DNA of 64,000 nt, taken from Saccharospirillum sp043196875. Its GTDB lineage: Bacteria > Pseudomonadota > Gammaproteobacteria > Pseudomonadales > Natronospirillaceae. The notes beneath the pieces were generated by a model, which saw nothing but the letters and a program-made list of their open reading frames with translations, was not told the DNA's origin and searched no databases. Below, one piece after another: positions 51,934 to 61,267 of the stretch. The DNA is taken from the NCBI RefSeq assembly GCF_043196875.1, contig NZ_JBEBMX010000001.1, positions 868,001 through 932,000 of the forward strand. Reading direction: 5' to 3'. Within the stretch, counting starts at the first letter, position 1, and every line of letters starts with the position of its first letter. The position numbers were made by a program, and so were the translations under genes.

Positions 51934-53318
51934 GCGGTTTTCCTCAACGGCAGTTCAATGATGAGCGTCAGTCCGCCCAGCGCTGAATGACGCGCCTCGA
52001 CGTGCCCCTGATGCGCACTGACGACGTTATGCACGATGGCCAGACCCAGGCCGGAACCGCCGCTGGCGCGATTGCGTGAATCTTCTACCCGGTAGAGGCG
52101 GTCAAACAGCCGGGCTAAGGCAGCGTCGGGAACACCCGGGCTCGAATCGGACCATTCGAGCCGGGCGTACTGGTCAGTGCGACTCAGGCTGACACTCACC
52201 TGGCCCGGCGCATCGGTATAGCGCAGGGAGTTTTGCGCCAGGTTGGTCAGCAGTTGGGTCAGTCGATGGCTGTCGGCCTCAATCAGCATGGGGGCGTCGA
52301 CCGTTTTGAGTGTCAGCTGCAAACCGCCGCGATCGAAGGCCGCTTGCTGATGACTGAGGACTTCCTTTAAGAGCTCAGTGAGTTCCAGAGGCTCGCGTCG
52401 ATAACTGAGCGCTCCGGCGTCCGACAACGACAGTTCGTGCAGGTCTTCCACCAGAGCACTGAGTCGTTCGACTTCCTGATACAGCGAAGTGACGGTGTCC
52501 GGGCTGGGTTGGCGCACGCCATCCTGAATGGCTTCAAGCTCGGCGCGCAGCACCGCTATGGGCGTGCGCAGCTCGTGAGAAATATCGGCAATCCAACGTT
52601 GTCGGGCATTAAGGTTTTTCGCCAGCGTCGTGGCCAGATGATTAAAATCGCGCGCCAGGTCGGCCAGTTCATCGCTGCCGGTGACGGCAATTTGAGTATT
52701 GTAATCACCGCCGGCCAGTCGGTGTGTAGCGCGTTGCAGGCGGCTGATCGGTCGGGTTAAAACGGCGGCAAATGGCAACGCAACGGCGACTGACAACAGC
52801 AAAGCCACCAAAGCAATCCAGCGCAGTTGCCGACGTTGTTGATCGGCAAAGACCCGGTCGAACTCTCCGGTCAGGCGCAGGCTGGAAGGTACACCCAGTT
52901 CGCCGATGCGTTCGCCGGCGCTGTTTTCAATTGGCAGCCAGGTGCTGAAATGGCGGGGAATGGGTGGGCCGGCAATCAGCGCTCCCTGGGCATCACGCAG
53001 TTGCAACGGCGGGCCGCGAAAGCGTCGGCTGGGTGACGGCGAAGCCGTTTCAGCCTCGCTATCGGGCCGGCCAAATAAGAAGGGTTTAATTAAGGTTGCC
53101 CAGCGGAAGTTATCCATCGACTGCCAACCACCCTGGTCGGCATAGTCTTCGGCCAGCGCCTCGATCAATGGCGCCAGCCGTTTGCTCTGCACCGCTTCCT
53201 GATAGTTTTCAAAGCTGGTGCTGAAGGCCTGGTTGTTGGCGACCACAATGGCCAACGTCAGCAGAGCGTTGGCCAGCAAGATGACCGCCAGTACCTGATA
53301 ACGAAGTCGAATACGCAT
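51930..53318 (-). CDS. Envelope-stress sensor histidine kinase, BaeS-like
   Basis: A 462-residue kinase with two membrane helices (about 9-30 and 165-185) around a periplasmic sensor domain, a HAMP domain (RPISRLQRATHRLAGGDYNTQI), a phospho-acceptor His in ISHELRTPIAVLRAEL near residue 250, and GHKL motifs (NLAQNSLRYTD, DSSPGVPDAAL, GLGLAIVHNVV). The order and its partner resemble BaeS, although the signal is unknown. ATG 53318 is taken because it opens directly before the first helix; the frame is open 39 codons further. Confidence 0.92.
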   Translation of the reverse strand: MRIRLRYQVLAVILLANALLTLAIVVANNQAFSTSFENYQEAVQSKRLAPLIEALAEDYADQGGWQSMDNFRWATLIKPFLFGRPDSEAETASPSPSRRFRGPPLQLRDAQGALIAGPPIPRHFSTWLPIENSAGERIGELGVPSSLRLTGEFDRVFADQQRRQLRWIALVALLLSVAVALPFAAVLTRPISRLQRATHRLAGGDYNTQIAVTGSDELADLARDFNHLATTLAKNLNARQRWIADISHELRTPIAVLRAELEAIQDGVRQPSPDTVTSLYQEVERLSALVEDLHELSLSDAGALSYRREPLELTELLKEVLSHQQAAFDRGGLQLTLKTVDAPMLIEADSHRLTQLLTNLAQNSLRYTDAPGQVSVSLSRTDQYARLEWSDSSPGVPDAALARLFDRLYRVEDSRNRASGGSGLGLAIVHNVVSAHQGHVEARHSALGGLTLIIELPLRKTA

Positions 53319-53483
53319 AGAGGTTGGTATTAAGGAATCCAGTGCACAGCATAGTCGGCGATTGTGCAGCCGGTGTGGAGTGCCGAATGCCATGAAAGTC
53401 GAATGCCATAAAACAGTCATCGACCTTCGCAACAATGATCGGTTGGTTCAGTAACTGTTGGTTCAATAGCAAGGGTGATTCGG

Positions 53484-54653
53484 ATGACGCAACGCTTATC
53501 GACCGCTGGCAAGGCCCTGGTGGTAGGCCTTCGCTTTTTTGTGCTCGGTTGCTTGAGCTTTGGGGGGCCGGCTGCTCATCTGGGGTATTTCCGGCGGACC
53601 TTTGTCCAGCGTCTGGGTTGGCTGGATGACGACGGCTATGCGCGTCTGGTTGCACTGGCCCAGTTTCTGCCCGGCCCGGCCTCAAGCCAGGTCGGTTTTG
53701 CCATCGGCTTGCAGCGCGCGGGTTTGTTCGGTGGGTTGGCGGCCTTTGTCGGTTTTACCTTGCCGTCTTTTATGCTGATGACTGCGCTGGCGATTGGCAG
53801 TCGCAGCTGGTTGGACCAAGCCTGGTTGCCCGCTGTGATCTCGGGTTTGAAGTGGTTGGCGCTGGTGGTGGTGGCCGATGCGGTGATTGGTCTGTTTGTG
53901 TCGTTTTGCCGACGAAGCTTAACCCAGTCGATAGCGCTGGTGACTGCCGCTGCGGTGTTGGTGTCGCCCTGGGTTTGGGTGCAACCCTTGTTGCTACTGG
54001 TTATGGCTTTGGTCGGCGCCCGTTTTCTGGTTGCCGATTCTATCCAGTTGAATACTACAACCAATGGCCGGATCAAACTCTGGCCGCTGATTGTTTTTGC
54101 GCTGGTCGTGTTAACGCTCTTTATCATTCGCAGCGTCCCGACCGATCTGGCGTTGCCGTTTTTCTCGGCCGGCAGTCTGGTGTTCGGTGGCGGTCATGTG
54201 GTGTTGCCGCTGTTGCAGGCGGGCGTCGGTGCTGCGATCGATGCTGACCAATTCCTCTTTGGCTACGCCAGTGCTCAGGCGATGCCGGGTCCGCTTTTTT
54301 CCCTGGCGGCTTTTCTGGGCGCGCAGTTGCAGCCGGAGCAACCCTGGTGGGGTGCTGCTGTGGCAACGCTGGCTATCTTCCTGCCCGGATTTTTACTGCT
54401 GTTGGCGCTGGCCGATATCTGGCAAAAACTGGCTCAGCGCCCACGCTTAGCCGGCGCACTGGCCGCTATCAATGCGGCGGTTGTTGGTTTGTTGCTGGCG
54501 GCGCTGTATCAGCCTGTGTTTGTGTCCGCTATTGATGACGCGACGGCCTTGGCGTTGGCGTTACTGGCGTTGGTTGGGCTGCGGTTTTTGCGTTGCCCGG
54601 TGCTGGTGTTGGTGGCTGTGGCGATCGCTCTGGGATGTTTGGGTTGGGTGTGA
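53484..54653 (+). CDS. chrA: Chromate transporter ChrA
   Basis: A 389-residue two-domain CHR-family membrane protein. Each half has the family signature: FFVLGCLSFGGPAAHLGYFRRTFV and QFLPGPASSQVGFAIGLQRAG in the first, FFSAGSLVFGGGHVVLPLL and ASAQAMPGPLFSLAAFLGAQ in the second. It exports chromate, or in some species may carry another oxyanion. The ATG at 53484 has AAGGGTG upstream. No chrB regulator is nearby. Confidence 0.92.
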   Translation: MTQRLSTAGKALVVGLRFFVLGCLSFGGPAAHLGYFRRTFVQRLGWLDDDGYARLVALAQFLPGPASSQVGFAIGLQRAGLFGGLAAFVGFTLPSFMLMTALAIGSRSWLDQAWLPAVISGLKWLALVVVADAVIGLFVSFCRRSLTQSIALVTAAAVLVSPWVWVQPLLLLVMALVGARFLVADSIQLNTTTNGRIKLWPLIVFALVVLTLFIIRSVPTDLALPFFSAGSLVFGGGHVVLPLLQAGVGAAIDADQFLFGYASAQAMPGPLFSLAAFLGAQLQPEQPWWGAAVATLAIFLPGFLLLLALADIWQKLAQRPRLAGALAAINAAVVGLLLAALYQPVFVSAIDDATALALALLALVGLRFLRCPVLVLVAVAIALGCLGWV

Positions 54654-54820
54654 GCTGGTCCGGTTTTGTCGTCGCTTTGTCATTCGTTCTTGCCAAGATG
54701 GTTGGCCTTTGGCATTAGTTGACCGCAGGGTCAAAAAGGGTCGAATAGGACGCCCGGCGTGATCGTTTACACCAGGATGCCGGGTCTTTCGCTGAACCAA
54801 CCAGTAAGAAGGCATTTGCC

Positions 54821-56743
54821 ATGAACAGACTGACAACAGGAATCGCCATACTGGCGGCGCTGAGTGCTAGCAGTGTCGCCCATGCAGCCAGGGTGGAATT
54901 GCGGTTGATGGAAACCACCGACATTCATATGCACCTGGTCGACTACGACTATTACTCAGACCGTACCAACGTCACCGTGGGTCTGGCACGAACGACGGCG
55001 CTGGTGAATCAATCGCGTATGGAGGCGACCAACTCGGTATTGGTCGATAACGGCGACCTGATTCAGGGTAATCCCTTGGGCGATTACGCCGCTAAAGATC
55101 GCAAACTCGAAGACGGCGAAATCCATCCGGCCTTTAAAGCGATGAATTTGCTCGACTACGATGTTGGCAATATCGGTAACCATGAATTCAATTACGGCCT
55201 GGAATTTTTAGAGCAGTCGTTGGCCGGTGCCGAATTTCCCTACGTGGTTGCCAACGTGGTCGTGGACGATGGTGATGACGACCCGAGCAACGACGAACCC
55301 TACTTTCAGCCCTACGTGATTCTCGATAAAACCGTTGCCGACACCGACGGAGAATTGCATCGGTTACGAATTGGCTACATCGGTTTTACGCCACCGCAAA
55401 TCATGGTCTGGGATCAGGCGAATCTGACCGGCCGGGTGCAGTCGCGCGATATTGTCGAGACGGCGGAAAAGTACATTCCGCAAATGCAGGCCGAGGGTGC
55501 CGACATCATTGTTGCCATTCCGCATTCAGGCATCAGCGGCAGCGTGCGCCAGGGTGGCGATGAAAACGCCAGCCGCTATCTCGCTCAGGTCGATGGCATC
55601 GATGCCATTATGTTTGGCCATTCCCACCGCGTCTTTCCGGGCCCGGGTTACGACGGCATTGAAGGCGTTGACGCTGAAGCCGGCACGCTGTTCGGTGTGC
55701 CTTCAGTCATGCCCGGTTTCTGGGGCAGCCATCTGGGCATTATCGATTTGACGCTGGAAGGCGAAACCGGCGACTGGACCATTGTCGCCAGCCAGGCACA
55801 GGCACAACCTATCTATGAGCGCCGTGATGGCGAGACCGTCGCCCTGGTGGATGCCGTACCGGAGATTGTTCGCGCCGTCCGTGCCGATCATGAAGGAACG
55901 CTGAACTATATGGCGCAGCGTGTCGGTGAAACCACGGCCAACATTAATTCCTACTTTGCGCTGGTGCAGGACGATCCCTCGATTCAAATCGTTAACAACG
56001 CTCAGCGCTGGTACGTTGAACAGATTGTTGCCGGCACCGAATACGATGGCATGCCGATTTTGTCGGCGGCGGCGCCTTTTAAAGCCGGCGGTCGCGGCGG
56101 TGCGGATTACTACACCGAAGTACCGGCTGGCCCGATTGCGCTGAAAAATGTGGCCGATCTGTACATCTATCCGAATGACTTAAAAGTCGTTGAGCTCAGC
56201 GGCGCGGAGGTTGTGGAATGGCTGGAGCGGGCCGCCGGTCAGTTCAACACCATCGACCCCGAGGCCAGCGGTGAACAATCCTTGGTTAACGACGCTTTCC
56301 CCAGCTATAACTTCGATGTCATTGATGGCCTGAGCTACCGCATCGATGTCACCGTGCCGCCGCGCTATGACGGTGAAGGTAATGTGATCAACGATGCACA
56401 CCGTATCGTCGATGTGACCTATCAAGGCCAGCCCTTGGATCCGCAGCAGCGCTTTCTGGTAGCGACCAACAATTACCGCGCGGGCGGCGGTGGTTCTTTC
56501 CCGAACCTGGATGGTTCGACGGTGGTGATCGATGCCCCGGATAAAAACCGCGATGTGGTCGCCAACTACCTGCTCAGTCAGGGCACCTTGAATCCGTCGG
56601 CGGACAACAACTGGCGTTTTGCCGACTGGGGCAATGCCGAGGTGGTTTTCCAGACTTCGCCGCAAGCGCAGCGGTTGATGCCGGCGCAGGTTGCACCGCT
56701 GCGTCAGTTGGACAGCGGTTTTGTCCTGTACCGTTTTGATTGA
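54821..56743 (+). CDS. cpdB: Periplasmic 2',3'-cyclic-nucleotide 2'-phosphodiesterase/3'-nucleotidase
   Basis: A 640-residue metallophosphoesterase that lets cells use external cyclic nucleotides and 3'-nucleotides as phosphate or nucleoside source. It has a signal peptide (MNRLTTGIAILAALSASSVAHAA), metal-binding motifs TTDIHMHLVDYDYY, DNGDLIQGNP, GNHEFNYG and GHSHRVFPG, and a C-terminal 5'-nucleotidase-type substrate domain (FKAGGRGGADYYTEVP; NNYRAGGGGSFPNL). Length matches E. coli CpdB. The 167-base gap before it has no open frame of note. Confidence 0.94.
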   Translation: MNRLTTGIAILAALSASSVAHAARVELRLMETTDIHMHLVDYDYYSDRTNVTVGLARTTALVNQSRMEATNSVLVDNGDLIQGNPLGDYAAKDRKLEDGEIHPAFKAMNLLDYDVGNIGNHEFNYGLEFLEQSLAGAEFPYVVANVVVDDGDDDPSNDEPYFQPYVILDKTVADTDGELHRLRIGYIGFTPPQIMVWDQANLTGRVQSRDIVETAEKYIPQMQAEGADIIVAIPHSGISGSVRQGGDENASRYLAQVDGIDAIMFGHSHRVFPGPGYDGIEGVDAEAGTLFGVPSVMPGFWGSHLGIIDLTLEGETGDWTIVASQAQAQPIYERRDGETVALVDAVPEIVRAVRADHEGTLNYMAQRVGETTANINSYFALVQDDPSIQIVNNAQRWYVEQIVAGTEYDGMPILSAAAPFKAGGRGGADYYTEVPAGPIALKNVADLYIYPNDLKVVELSGAEVVEWLERAAGQFNTIDPEASGEQSLVNDAFPSYNFDVIDGLSYRIDVTVPPRYDGEGNVINDAHRIVDVTYQGQPLDPQQRFLVATNNYRAGGGGSFPNLDGSTVVIDAPDKNRDVVANYLLSQGTLNPSADNNWRFADWGNAEVVFQTSPQAQRLMPAQVAPLRQLDSGFVLYRFD

Positions 56744-56800
56744 GCACAGACTTTAGTGCCCCTCCCGCCGCCTGAATCCGGGCGGCATTCTCCCTCTTTA

Positions 56801-56831
56801 AAAACCGGCACCCCAAAAGGTGTCGTTTTTG
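56801..56831 (+). terminator. Rho-independent terminator after cpdB
   Basis: ACCGGCACC-CCAAAA-GGTGTCG followed by TTTTTG is a hairpin with one G-U pair 57 bases after the cpdB stop. A smaller CCGCC/GGCGG hairpin precedes it at about 56767-56785. Confidence 0.72.
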
Positions 56832-57015
56832 TCCGCCTTGCAGCCGCTCTAGAATGGGCTATTGGTCGTACTAACTGTTAGACATGACAACAAAAAGCGA
56901 AAAGACGGTATTGTGAATGGTAGTTGTTGCCGATAGCGTGACTGGAACGGAGCGTGCCACATAACAGGCGGCTGCGAATGGATGGGTAAGGCGGCATGGA
57001 AGTCGATCTGAACGG

Positions 57016-57891
57016 ATGACAACAACGGTGGCTATGAATCCGAATTCACGCTCAAACCCCATTGCACTTGATGGCGTAGATTTCAGCGAAATCGAGGGAC
57101 AGTTCAACGAGAACGTTGGTGCTTTTCTGGCGCAGGTTCGTCATATGAACCAGCAGAAAATTCCGGCCTTGATGAATGCCTTATCGGTATCCAAGAAAAC
57201 CTATCTGGAAATGGAAAAAGGCAAGCGCCAATACCGCATGCACATCATTGCCTGGTGGAGCTTTGTCATGGGCTTGTCGCCCCTGCATATCCTGGCGCAG
57301 TCCGATTATTTTGGTCACTTGCCGATTGGCGATTACCGCAATATCCGCCAGATCAAATTGGCGCTGCTGCTGCAGCGGGTTCCGTCATCGCAGTCGATGG
57401 AGGCGTTGCGCGGCCTGATTGATGATTGTCCGCGTACCATTCACCGCGATATTGATCGTTCGATGCACATCTCCATCGAAGAGATGGAAGAGGCGCGCCG
57501 CTTTCTCTATTCGGATGATTATTACCTGATGATTGCCGACGCCATGCGTCGTTTTATCACCCAAAACGGTTTCACCCGACGCGAATTTGCCGACTTTTTG
57601 AGTGTCACTCAACGCACGGTGCGGCGTATTCTCAAGGGTGAAGTGGCGCTGAATTACAGCTATTACGCACGCTTTTATCTATCGACCGGTGTCTATCCGC
57701 TCACGGTGGTGGAAGAACCGGCTTATATGAGAGTGCGCCTGAAGCTCGAGCAGCGCTTCTTTCTGATCAACGATCTGATCGCCGGCTACGGCAGTCAGCC
57801 CGAACGTCTCGATGAAGCGCTGGTGCAATTGGGTGAACAGCCGGCCGATGCTTATTGGCGCTCGCTGTTTACCCAACAGCGTGAAGACTGA
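57016..57891 (+). CDS. Unrecognised protein with two helix-turn-helix-like segments
   Basis: I do not recognise this 291-residue protein. Two segments look like Cro/Xre-type helix-turn-helix domains: one near residues 38-90 (RHMNQQKIPALMNALSVSKKTYLEMEKGKRQY) and one near 175-225 (FITQNGFTRREFADFLSVTQRTVRRILKGE). Each is followed by a hydrophobic/aromatic stretch of similar outline. No membrane segment, enzyme motif or signal peptide is seen. The start may be ATG 57016 or 57034; neither has a strong ribosome site. Its stop abuts the dut stop. A DNA-binding regulatory role is inference. Confidence 0.75.
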   Translation: MTTTVAMNPNSRSNPIALDGVDFSEIEGQFNENVGAFLAQVRHMNQQKIPALMNALSVSKKTYLEMEKGKRQYRMHIIAWWSFVMGLSPLHILAQSDYFGHLPIGDYRNIRQIKLALLLQRVPSSQSMEALRGLIDDCPRTIHRDIDRSMHISIEEMEEARRFLYSDDYYLMIADAMRRFITQNGFTRREFADFLSVTQRTVRRILKGEVALNYSYYARFYLSTGVYPLTVVEEPAYMRVRLKLEQRFFLINDLIAGYGSQPERLDEALVQLGEQPADAYWRSLFTQQRED

Positions 57892-58350
57892 TCAGTGACG
57901 ACCGGTGTGCCCGAAGCCGCCGGCGCCACGATCACTGACCTCAAAATCCTCGACCCATTCGAATTCCGCCTGCACCACGGGCACCAAAACCAGTTGCGCC
58001 AGGCGTTCGCCGGGTTCCAGTTGAAAGCTGGTTTGGCCGCGATTCCAGCACGACACCATTAACTCGCCCTGATAATCCGAATCGATTAAGCCCACCAGGT
58101 TGCCCAGCACGATGCCGTGTTTATGGCCGAGGCCAGAGCGCGGCAGAATCATGGCGGCGTAGTTCGGATCATCGATATGAATCGCCAGGCCCGTGCCGAC
58201 TAAAGTGGTCTGTCCCGGTTCCAGCGTCAGCGGCTCATCCAGACAGGCGCGCAGATCGAGACCGGCAGAACCTTCGGTGCCGTAGCTGGGCAGAGGGATG
58301 CTGTCGCCCAGACGAGCGTCGAGTTTTTTGATTTTCAGGCGGTGCTTCAT
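57892..58350 (-). CDS. dut: dUTP diphosphatase
   Basis: Homotrimeric dUTPase, 152 residues, which makes dUMP and keeps uracil out of DNA. The five motifs are present: GSAGLDLRA, PRSGLGHKHGI, GLIDSDYQGE, RLAQLVLVPV and the C-terminal RGAGGFGHTG. It overlaps the coaBC stop by four bases, the same dut-coaBC pair as in E. coli. Confidence 0.97.
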   Translation of the reverse strand: MKHRLKIKKLDARLGDSIPLPSYGTEGSAGLDLRACLDEPLTLEPGQTTLVGTGLAIHIDDPNYAAMILPRSGLGHKHGIVLGNLVGLIDSDYQGELMVSCWNRGQTSFQLEPGERLAQLVLVPVVQAEFEWVEDFEVSDRGAGGFGHTGRH

Positions 58351-59573
58351 TCGGTGTCCTGTATCGGTGGCAGTTGGGTGGCAAATTGTTCGATCAGCCA
58401 GCGCGCTACCTGGGCCTTGCTGGCCGGGCCGAAGGCTTCGCTGCGTTGTGCGCTGACCAGCAGGATGTCGTTGAGGTCGCTGCCAAAACCGATGTCGTTG
58501 CGCGACACATCGTTGGCCACGACCCAGTCGACGGCTTTCTTCTCCAGCTTGGCGCGGGCGTGACTTTCCAGGTTTTCAGTTTCAGCGGCAAAGGCGATGA
58601 CCTGCTTGGGTCGTCGCTCGCTGTTGGCGACCCCGGCAACGATATCCGGGTTTTCGATCAGTTCCAGCGTCAGACCATTCTGACCTTGGTCTTTTTTAAT
58701 TTTCTGGGTCGGCACAGACGCCGGCCGATAATCCGCTACGGCCGCAGTGGCAATAAACAAATCCACCGCGTCCAGATTGGCCTGGGCTGCGTCGTCCATC
58801 TCTACAGCCGTGGTCACATCAAGCCGCTTAACTCGCGGTGGCGTGGCGAGCTTTACCGGGCCTGCAATCAAGGTGACGTCGGCACCGGCTTCGGCAGCTG
58901 CAGCGGCCAGCGCAAAACCCATCTTGCCGCTGGAGTGGTTGCTCAGGTAGCGCACCGGGTCGATGGCTTCGCGCGTTGGCCCGGCGGTAATGACGACTTT
59001 GCGCCCGGTCAGAAAACCGGCGCTGAACGCCCGCGCAGTTAGCTCGGCCAGCCCGACCGGTTCCAGCATCCGGCCCGGGCCAATATCGCCACAGGCCTGC
59101 TGGCCGGCATCGGGACCGAACCAAAGAGTGCCCGGTTGCAAGGTGGTGAGCTTTTCGACGTTGGCTTGAGTGACCGGGTTAAGCCACATTTTCTCGTTCA
59201 TTGCCGGTGCCAAAGCCAGGGGTGCACGGGTGGCCAGGCACAGAGTGGTCAGCAAGTCATTGCCCATACCCGAGGCGAGGCGGGCAATAAAGTCGGCCGT
59301 CGCCGGGGCAACCAATAACAGATCCGCCCAGCGCGCCAGCTCGATATGACCCATGCCCATCTCAGCTTCTTCATCGAGCAGACTGCGATGCACCGGATGG
59401 CCGCTGAGCGCTTGCAAAGTCAGGGGGGTAATAAATTCCTGAGCCGCCTCGGTCATCACTACTCGCACTTCGGCGCCGGCGCGAATCAGCTCGCGCACCA
59501 GCTCAGCCGACTTATAAGCGGCGATGCCTCCGGTGATACCGACCACGATGCGTTTTCCGACCAGTGTTTGCAT
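58347..59573 (-). CDS. coaBC: Bifunctional phosphopantothenoylcysteine decarboxylase/synthetase
   Basis: A 408-residue CoA biosynthesis enzyme. The N-terminal CoaC flavoprotein domain has VGITGGIAAYKSAELVRELI, the PAMNEKMW motif and the catalytic Cys in ACGDIGPGRM near residue 160. The C-terminal CoaB domain has GPTREAIDPVRYLSNHSSGKMG near 193 and the NDVSR-type KxxN region. It is read before dut on one transcript and is divergent from radC. Confidence 0.97.
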   Translation of the reverse strand: MQTLVGKRIVVGITGGIAAYKSAELVRELIRAGAEVRVVMTEAAQEFITPLTLQALSGHPVHRSLLDEEAEMGMGHIELARWADLLLVAPATADFIARLASGMGNDLLTTLCLATRAPLALAPAMNEKMWLNPVTQANVEKLTTLQPGTLWFGPDAGQQACGDIGPGRMLEPVGLAELTARAFSAGFLTGRKVVITAGPTREAIDPVRYLSNHSSGKMGFALAAAAAEAGADVTLIAGPVKLATPPRVKRLDVTTAVEMDDAAQANLDAVDLFIATAAVADYRPASVPTQKIKKDQGQNGLTLELIENPDIVAGVANSERRPKQVIAFAAETENLESHARAKLEKKAVDWVVANDVSRNDIGFGSDLNDILLVSAQRSEAFGPASKAQVARWLIEQFATQLPPIQDTE

Positions 59574-59666
59574 GCCAAGGTCCCGCCTTTCAAAATAGAG
59601 CGCGAGAATACCACATGGGGGTGGTTGTGCTCAGAGTCCACGGTTGGACCACAAGGAGATGCAAGG

Positions 59667-60344
59667 ATGGCGATTAAGGATTGGCCGGCGGCCGAACGGC
59701 CGCGGGAAAAGCTGCTCGAACGAGGCGCCGCTTCACTCACCGATGCCGAATTACTGGCGATCTTTCTGCGCACTGGTTTGCCCGGTCTGACGGCGGTCGA
59801 TCTGGCGCGCACCCTGCTCAACGATTACGGCAGTCTGGCTGCCTTACTGGCCGCCGATCAAAATGCTTTTTGCGCTGGTAAGGGCTTGGGCAGCGCCAAG
59901 TTCGTGCAGTTGCAGGCGGTGCTGGAAATGAGCCGGCGCTATCTGCTCGATGAATTACGCACCGGGCCGGCACTGACCTCGCCGGCTGATGCGCGTTCCT
60001 TTGTATTGGCGCAACTGCGTAGCCTGCCGCACGAAGTCTTTGCCTGTATCTGGCTTGATAATCAGCATCGAGTGTTGCTCTACGAGCCGCTGTTTACCGG
60101 GACCATTGATGGCGCTGCGGTTTATCCGCGCGAAGTGGTGAGACGGGCGTTGTCGCATAACGCCGCAGCCGTCATACTGGCGCACAATCATCCCAGCGGC
60201 GTCGCTGAACCGAGCGATGCCGATCGTCGTATCACCGACCGACTGATCGATTCATTGCAGACAATCGACGTTCGAGTACTCGACCACATGGTGGTCGGTG
60301 CTGGTGTGGTGGTGAGCTTTGCCGAACGCGGTTGGTTACGGTGA
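59667..60344 (+). CDS. radC: RadC-family JAMM/MPN+ protein
   Basis: A 225-residue protein with an N-terminal helix-hairpin-helix-like domain (ASLTDAELLAIFLRTG; GKGLGSAKFVQLQAVLEM) and a C-terminal JAMM metalloprotease-type fold with HNHPSGVAEPSDAD as metal site. Its true function is unsettled despite the early link to DNA repair. AAGGAG eight bases before ATG 59667 fixes the start; a longer frame would run into coaBC. Confidence 0.93.
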   Translation: MAIKDWPAAERPREKLLERGAASLTDAELLAIFLRTGLPGLTAVDLARTLLNDYGSLAALLAADQNAFCAGKGLGSAKFVQLQAVLEMSRRYLLDELRTGPALTSPADARSFVLAQLRSLPHEVFACIWLDNQHRVLLYEPLFTGTIDGAAVYPREVVRRALSHNAAAVILAHNHPSGVAEPSDADRRITDRLIDSLQTIDVRVLDHMVVGAGVVVSFAERGWLR

Positions 60345-60388
60345 ATGAGGTTGCACTCCAGGAACTGAACAAAGTTTCGCCAGGATGC

Positions 60389-60417
60389 TTGAGTTGGTTC
60401 GGGCCTTCTGGTATAAA
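60389..60417 (+). promoter_or_regulatory. Sigma-70 promoter of rpmB-rpmG
   Basis: TTGAGT, a 17-base spacer and TATAAA, 149 bases before the rpmB ATG, give a near-ideal sigma-70 promoter. It leaves a long leader of around 140 bases, which includes a hairpin. Confidence 0.7.
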
Positions 60418-60436
60418 ACGCGCCTCATTTTATCCG

Positions 60437-60466
60437 GGCCCCGGATCGACAGGGCGGATCGGGGCC
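60437..60466 (+). repeat. Hairpin in the rpmB leader
   Basis: GGCCCCGGATC and GATCGGGGCC pair with a single bulged G around a loop of nine bases. It lies just after the promoter, so it would be near the 5' end of the mRNA and might stabilise it or take part in control by a ribosomal protein. There is no T tract after it. Confidence 0.5.
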
Positions 60467-60565
60467 AAACGGCGCGCGTGCCGAACGGACTCCAGGCTTT
60501 GAACCAAAAGCCAATTTCACGAGCTATAACGTCGGTCTGACCGAAGAATCGGAGGCGATTGCACC

Positions 60566-60802
60566 ATGTCCAGAATTTGCCAAGTTACGGGTAAGCGTCC
60601 CGTAACCGGGAACAACGTTTCCCACTCTCACATCAAGACCAAGCGCCGGTTCCTGCCGAACCTGCACACTCACCGTTTCTGGGTTGAGGGTGAAAAGCGT
60701 TTCGTCAAACTGCGTGTTTCCTCTAAGGGCATGCGCATCATCGACAAGAAGGGTATCGAAGCGGTTCTGACCGACATTCGTGCCCGTGGCGAGAAGGTCT
60801 AA
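60566..60802 (+). CDS. rpmB: Large-subunit ribosomal protein L28
   Basis: A 78-residue protein with the N-terminal MSRICQVTGKRPVTGNNVSHSHIKTKRRF typical of L28. It has one Cys only and no CxxC pairs, so it is the zinc-free form. GGAGGCG precedes the ATG. It is the first gene of the rpmB-rpmG operon. Confidence 0.97.
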   Translation: MSRICQVTGKRPVTGNNVSHSHIKTKRRFLPNLHTHRFWVEGEKRFVKLRVSSKGMRIIDKKGIEAVLTDIRARGEKV

Positions 60803-60813
60803 GGAGCTTAGCC

Positions 60814-60969
60814 ATGCGTGATAAAATCAAGTTGGTGTCCAGCGCCGGTACCGGTTACTACTACACCACCGACAAGAACAAGCGTAATACTCCCGACAAG
60901 ATGGAATTCAAAAAATTCGATCCGGTCGTTCGCAAGCACGTCATCTTCAAAGAAGCCAAGATCAAGTAA
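60814..60969 (+). CDS. rpmG: Large-subunit ribosomal protein L33
   Basis: A 51-residue protein (MRDKIKLVSSAGTGYYYTTD at the start, ending KEAKIK), as in other gammaproteobacterial L33. It lacks cysteines, so it is the zinc-free form. AAGGAGC lies before the ATG, 11 bases after the rpmB stop. Confidence 0.97.
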   Translation: MRDKIKLVSSAGTGYYYTTDKNKRNTPDKMEFKKFDPVVRKHVIFKEAKIK

Positions 60970-60984
60970 GTCTCGGCCTTCGTT

Positions 60985-61021
60985 AAAAAAACCGACCCTG
61001 TTCTGCAGCGTCGGTTTTTTT
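60985..61021 (+). terminator. Rho-independent terminator of rpmB-rpmG
   Basis: AAAAAAACCGAC, a loop of about 13 bases and GTCGGTTTTTTT form a hairpin 16 bases after rpmG. The following 245 bases up to the methyltransferase start have no gene that I can see. Confidence 0.88.
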
Positions 61022-61267
61022 GTGTCTGCTTGACCCACAGCAGCGAGGCTACCTAGAATGCGGCTGCGTTCTGATTTGATAAGGTTCCCATCATGTCGTT
61101 GATGGTTTTTGCTGACATCGTCTTTGGTCGCCTGCGCTTCGCCTGAGTGGCGAGCAGACGGTACCAACCCCTCTTCTTTCGACACCGCTCCGATCCAGTT
61201 TTCTTTTGGATGACAGGGCCTGCTCGTCGCTGTGTTTCCGTCGAAGTTAACGACAGGAAATTTTGTG

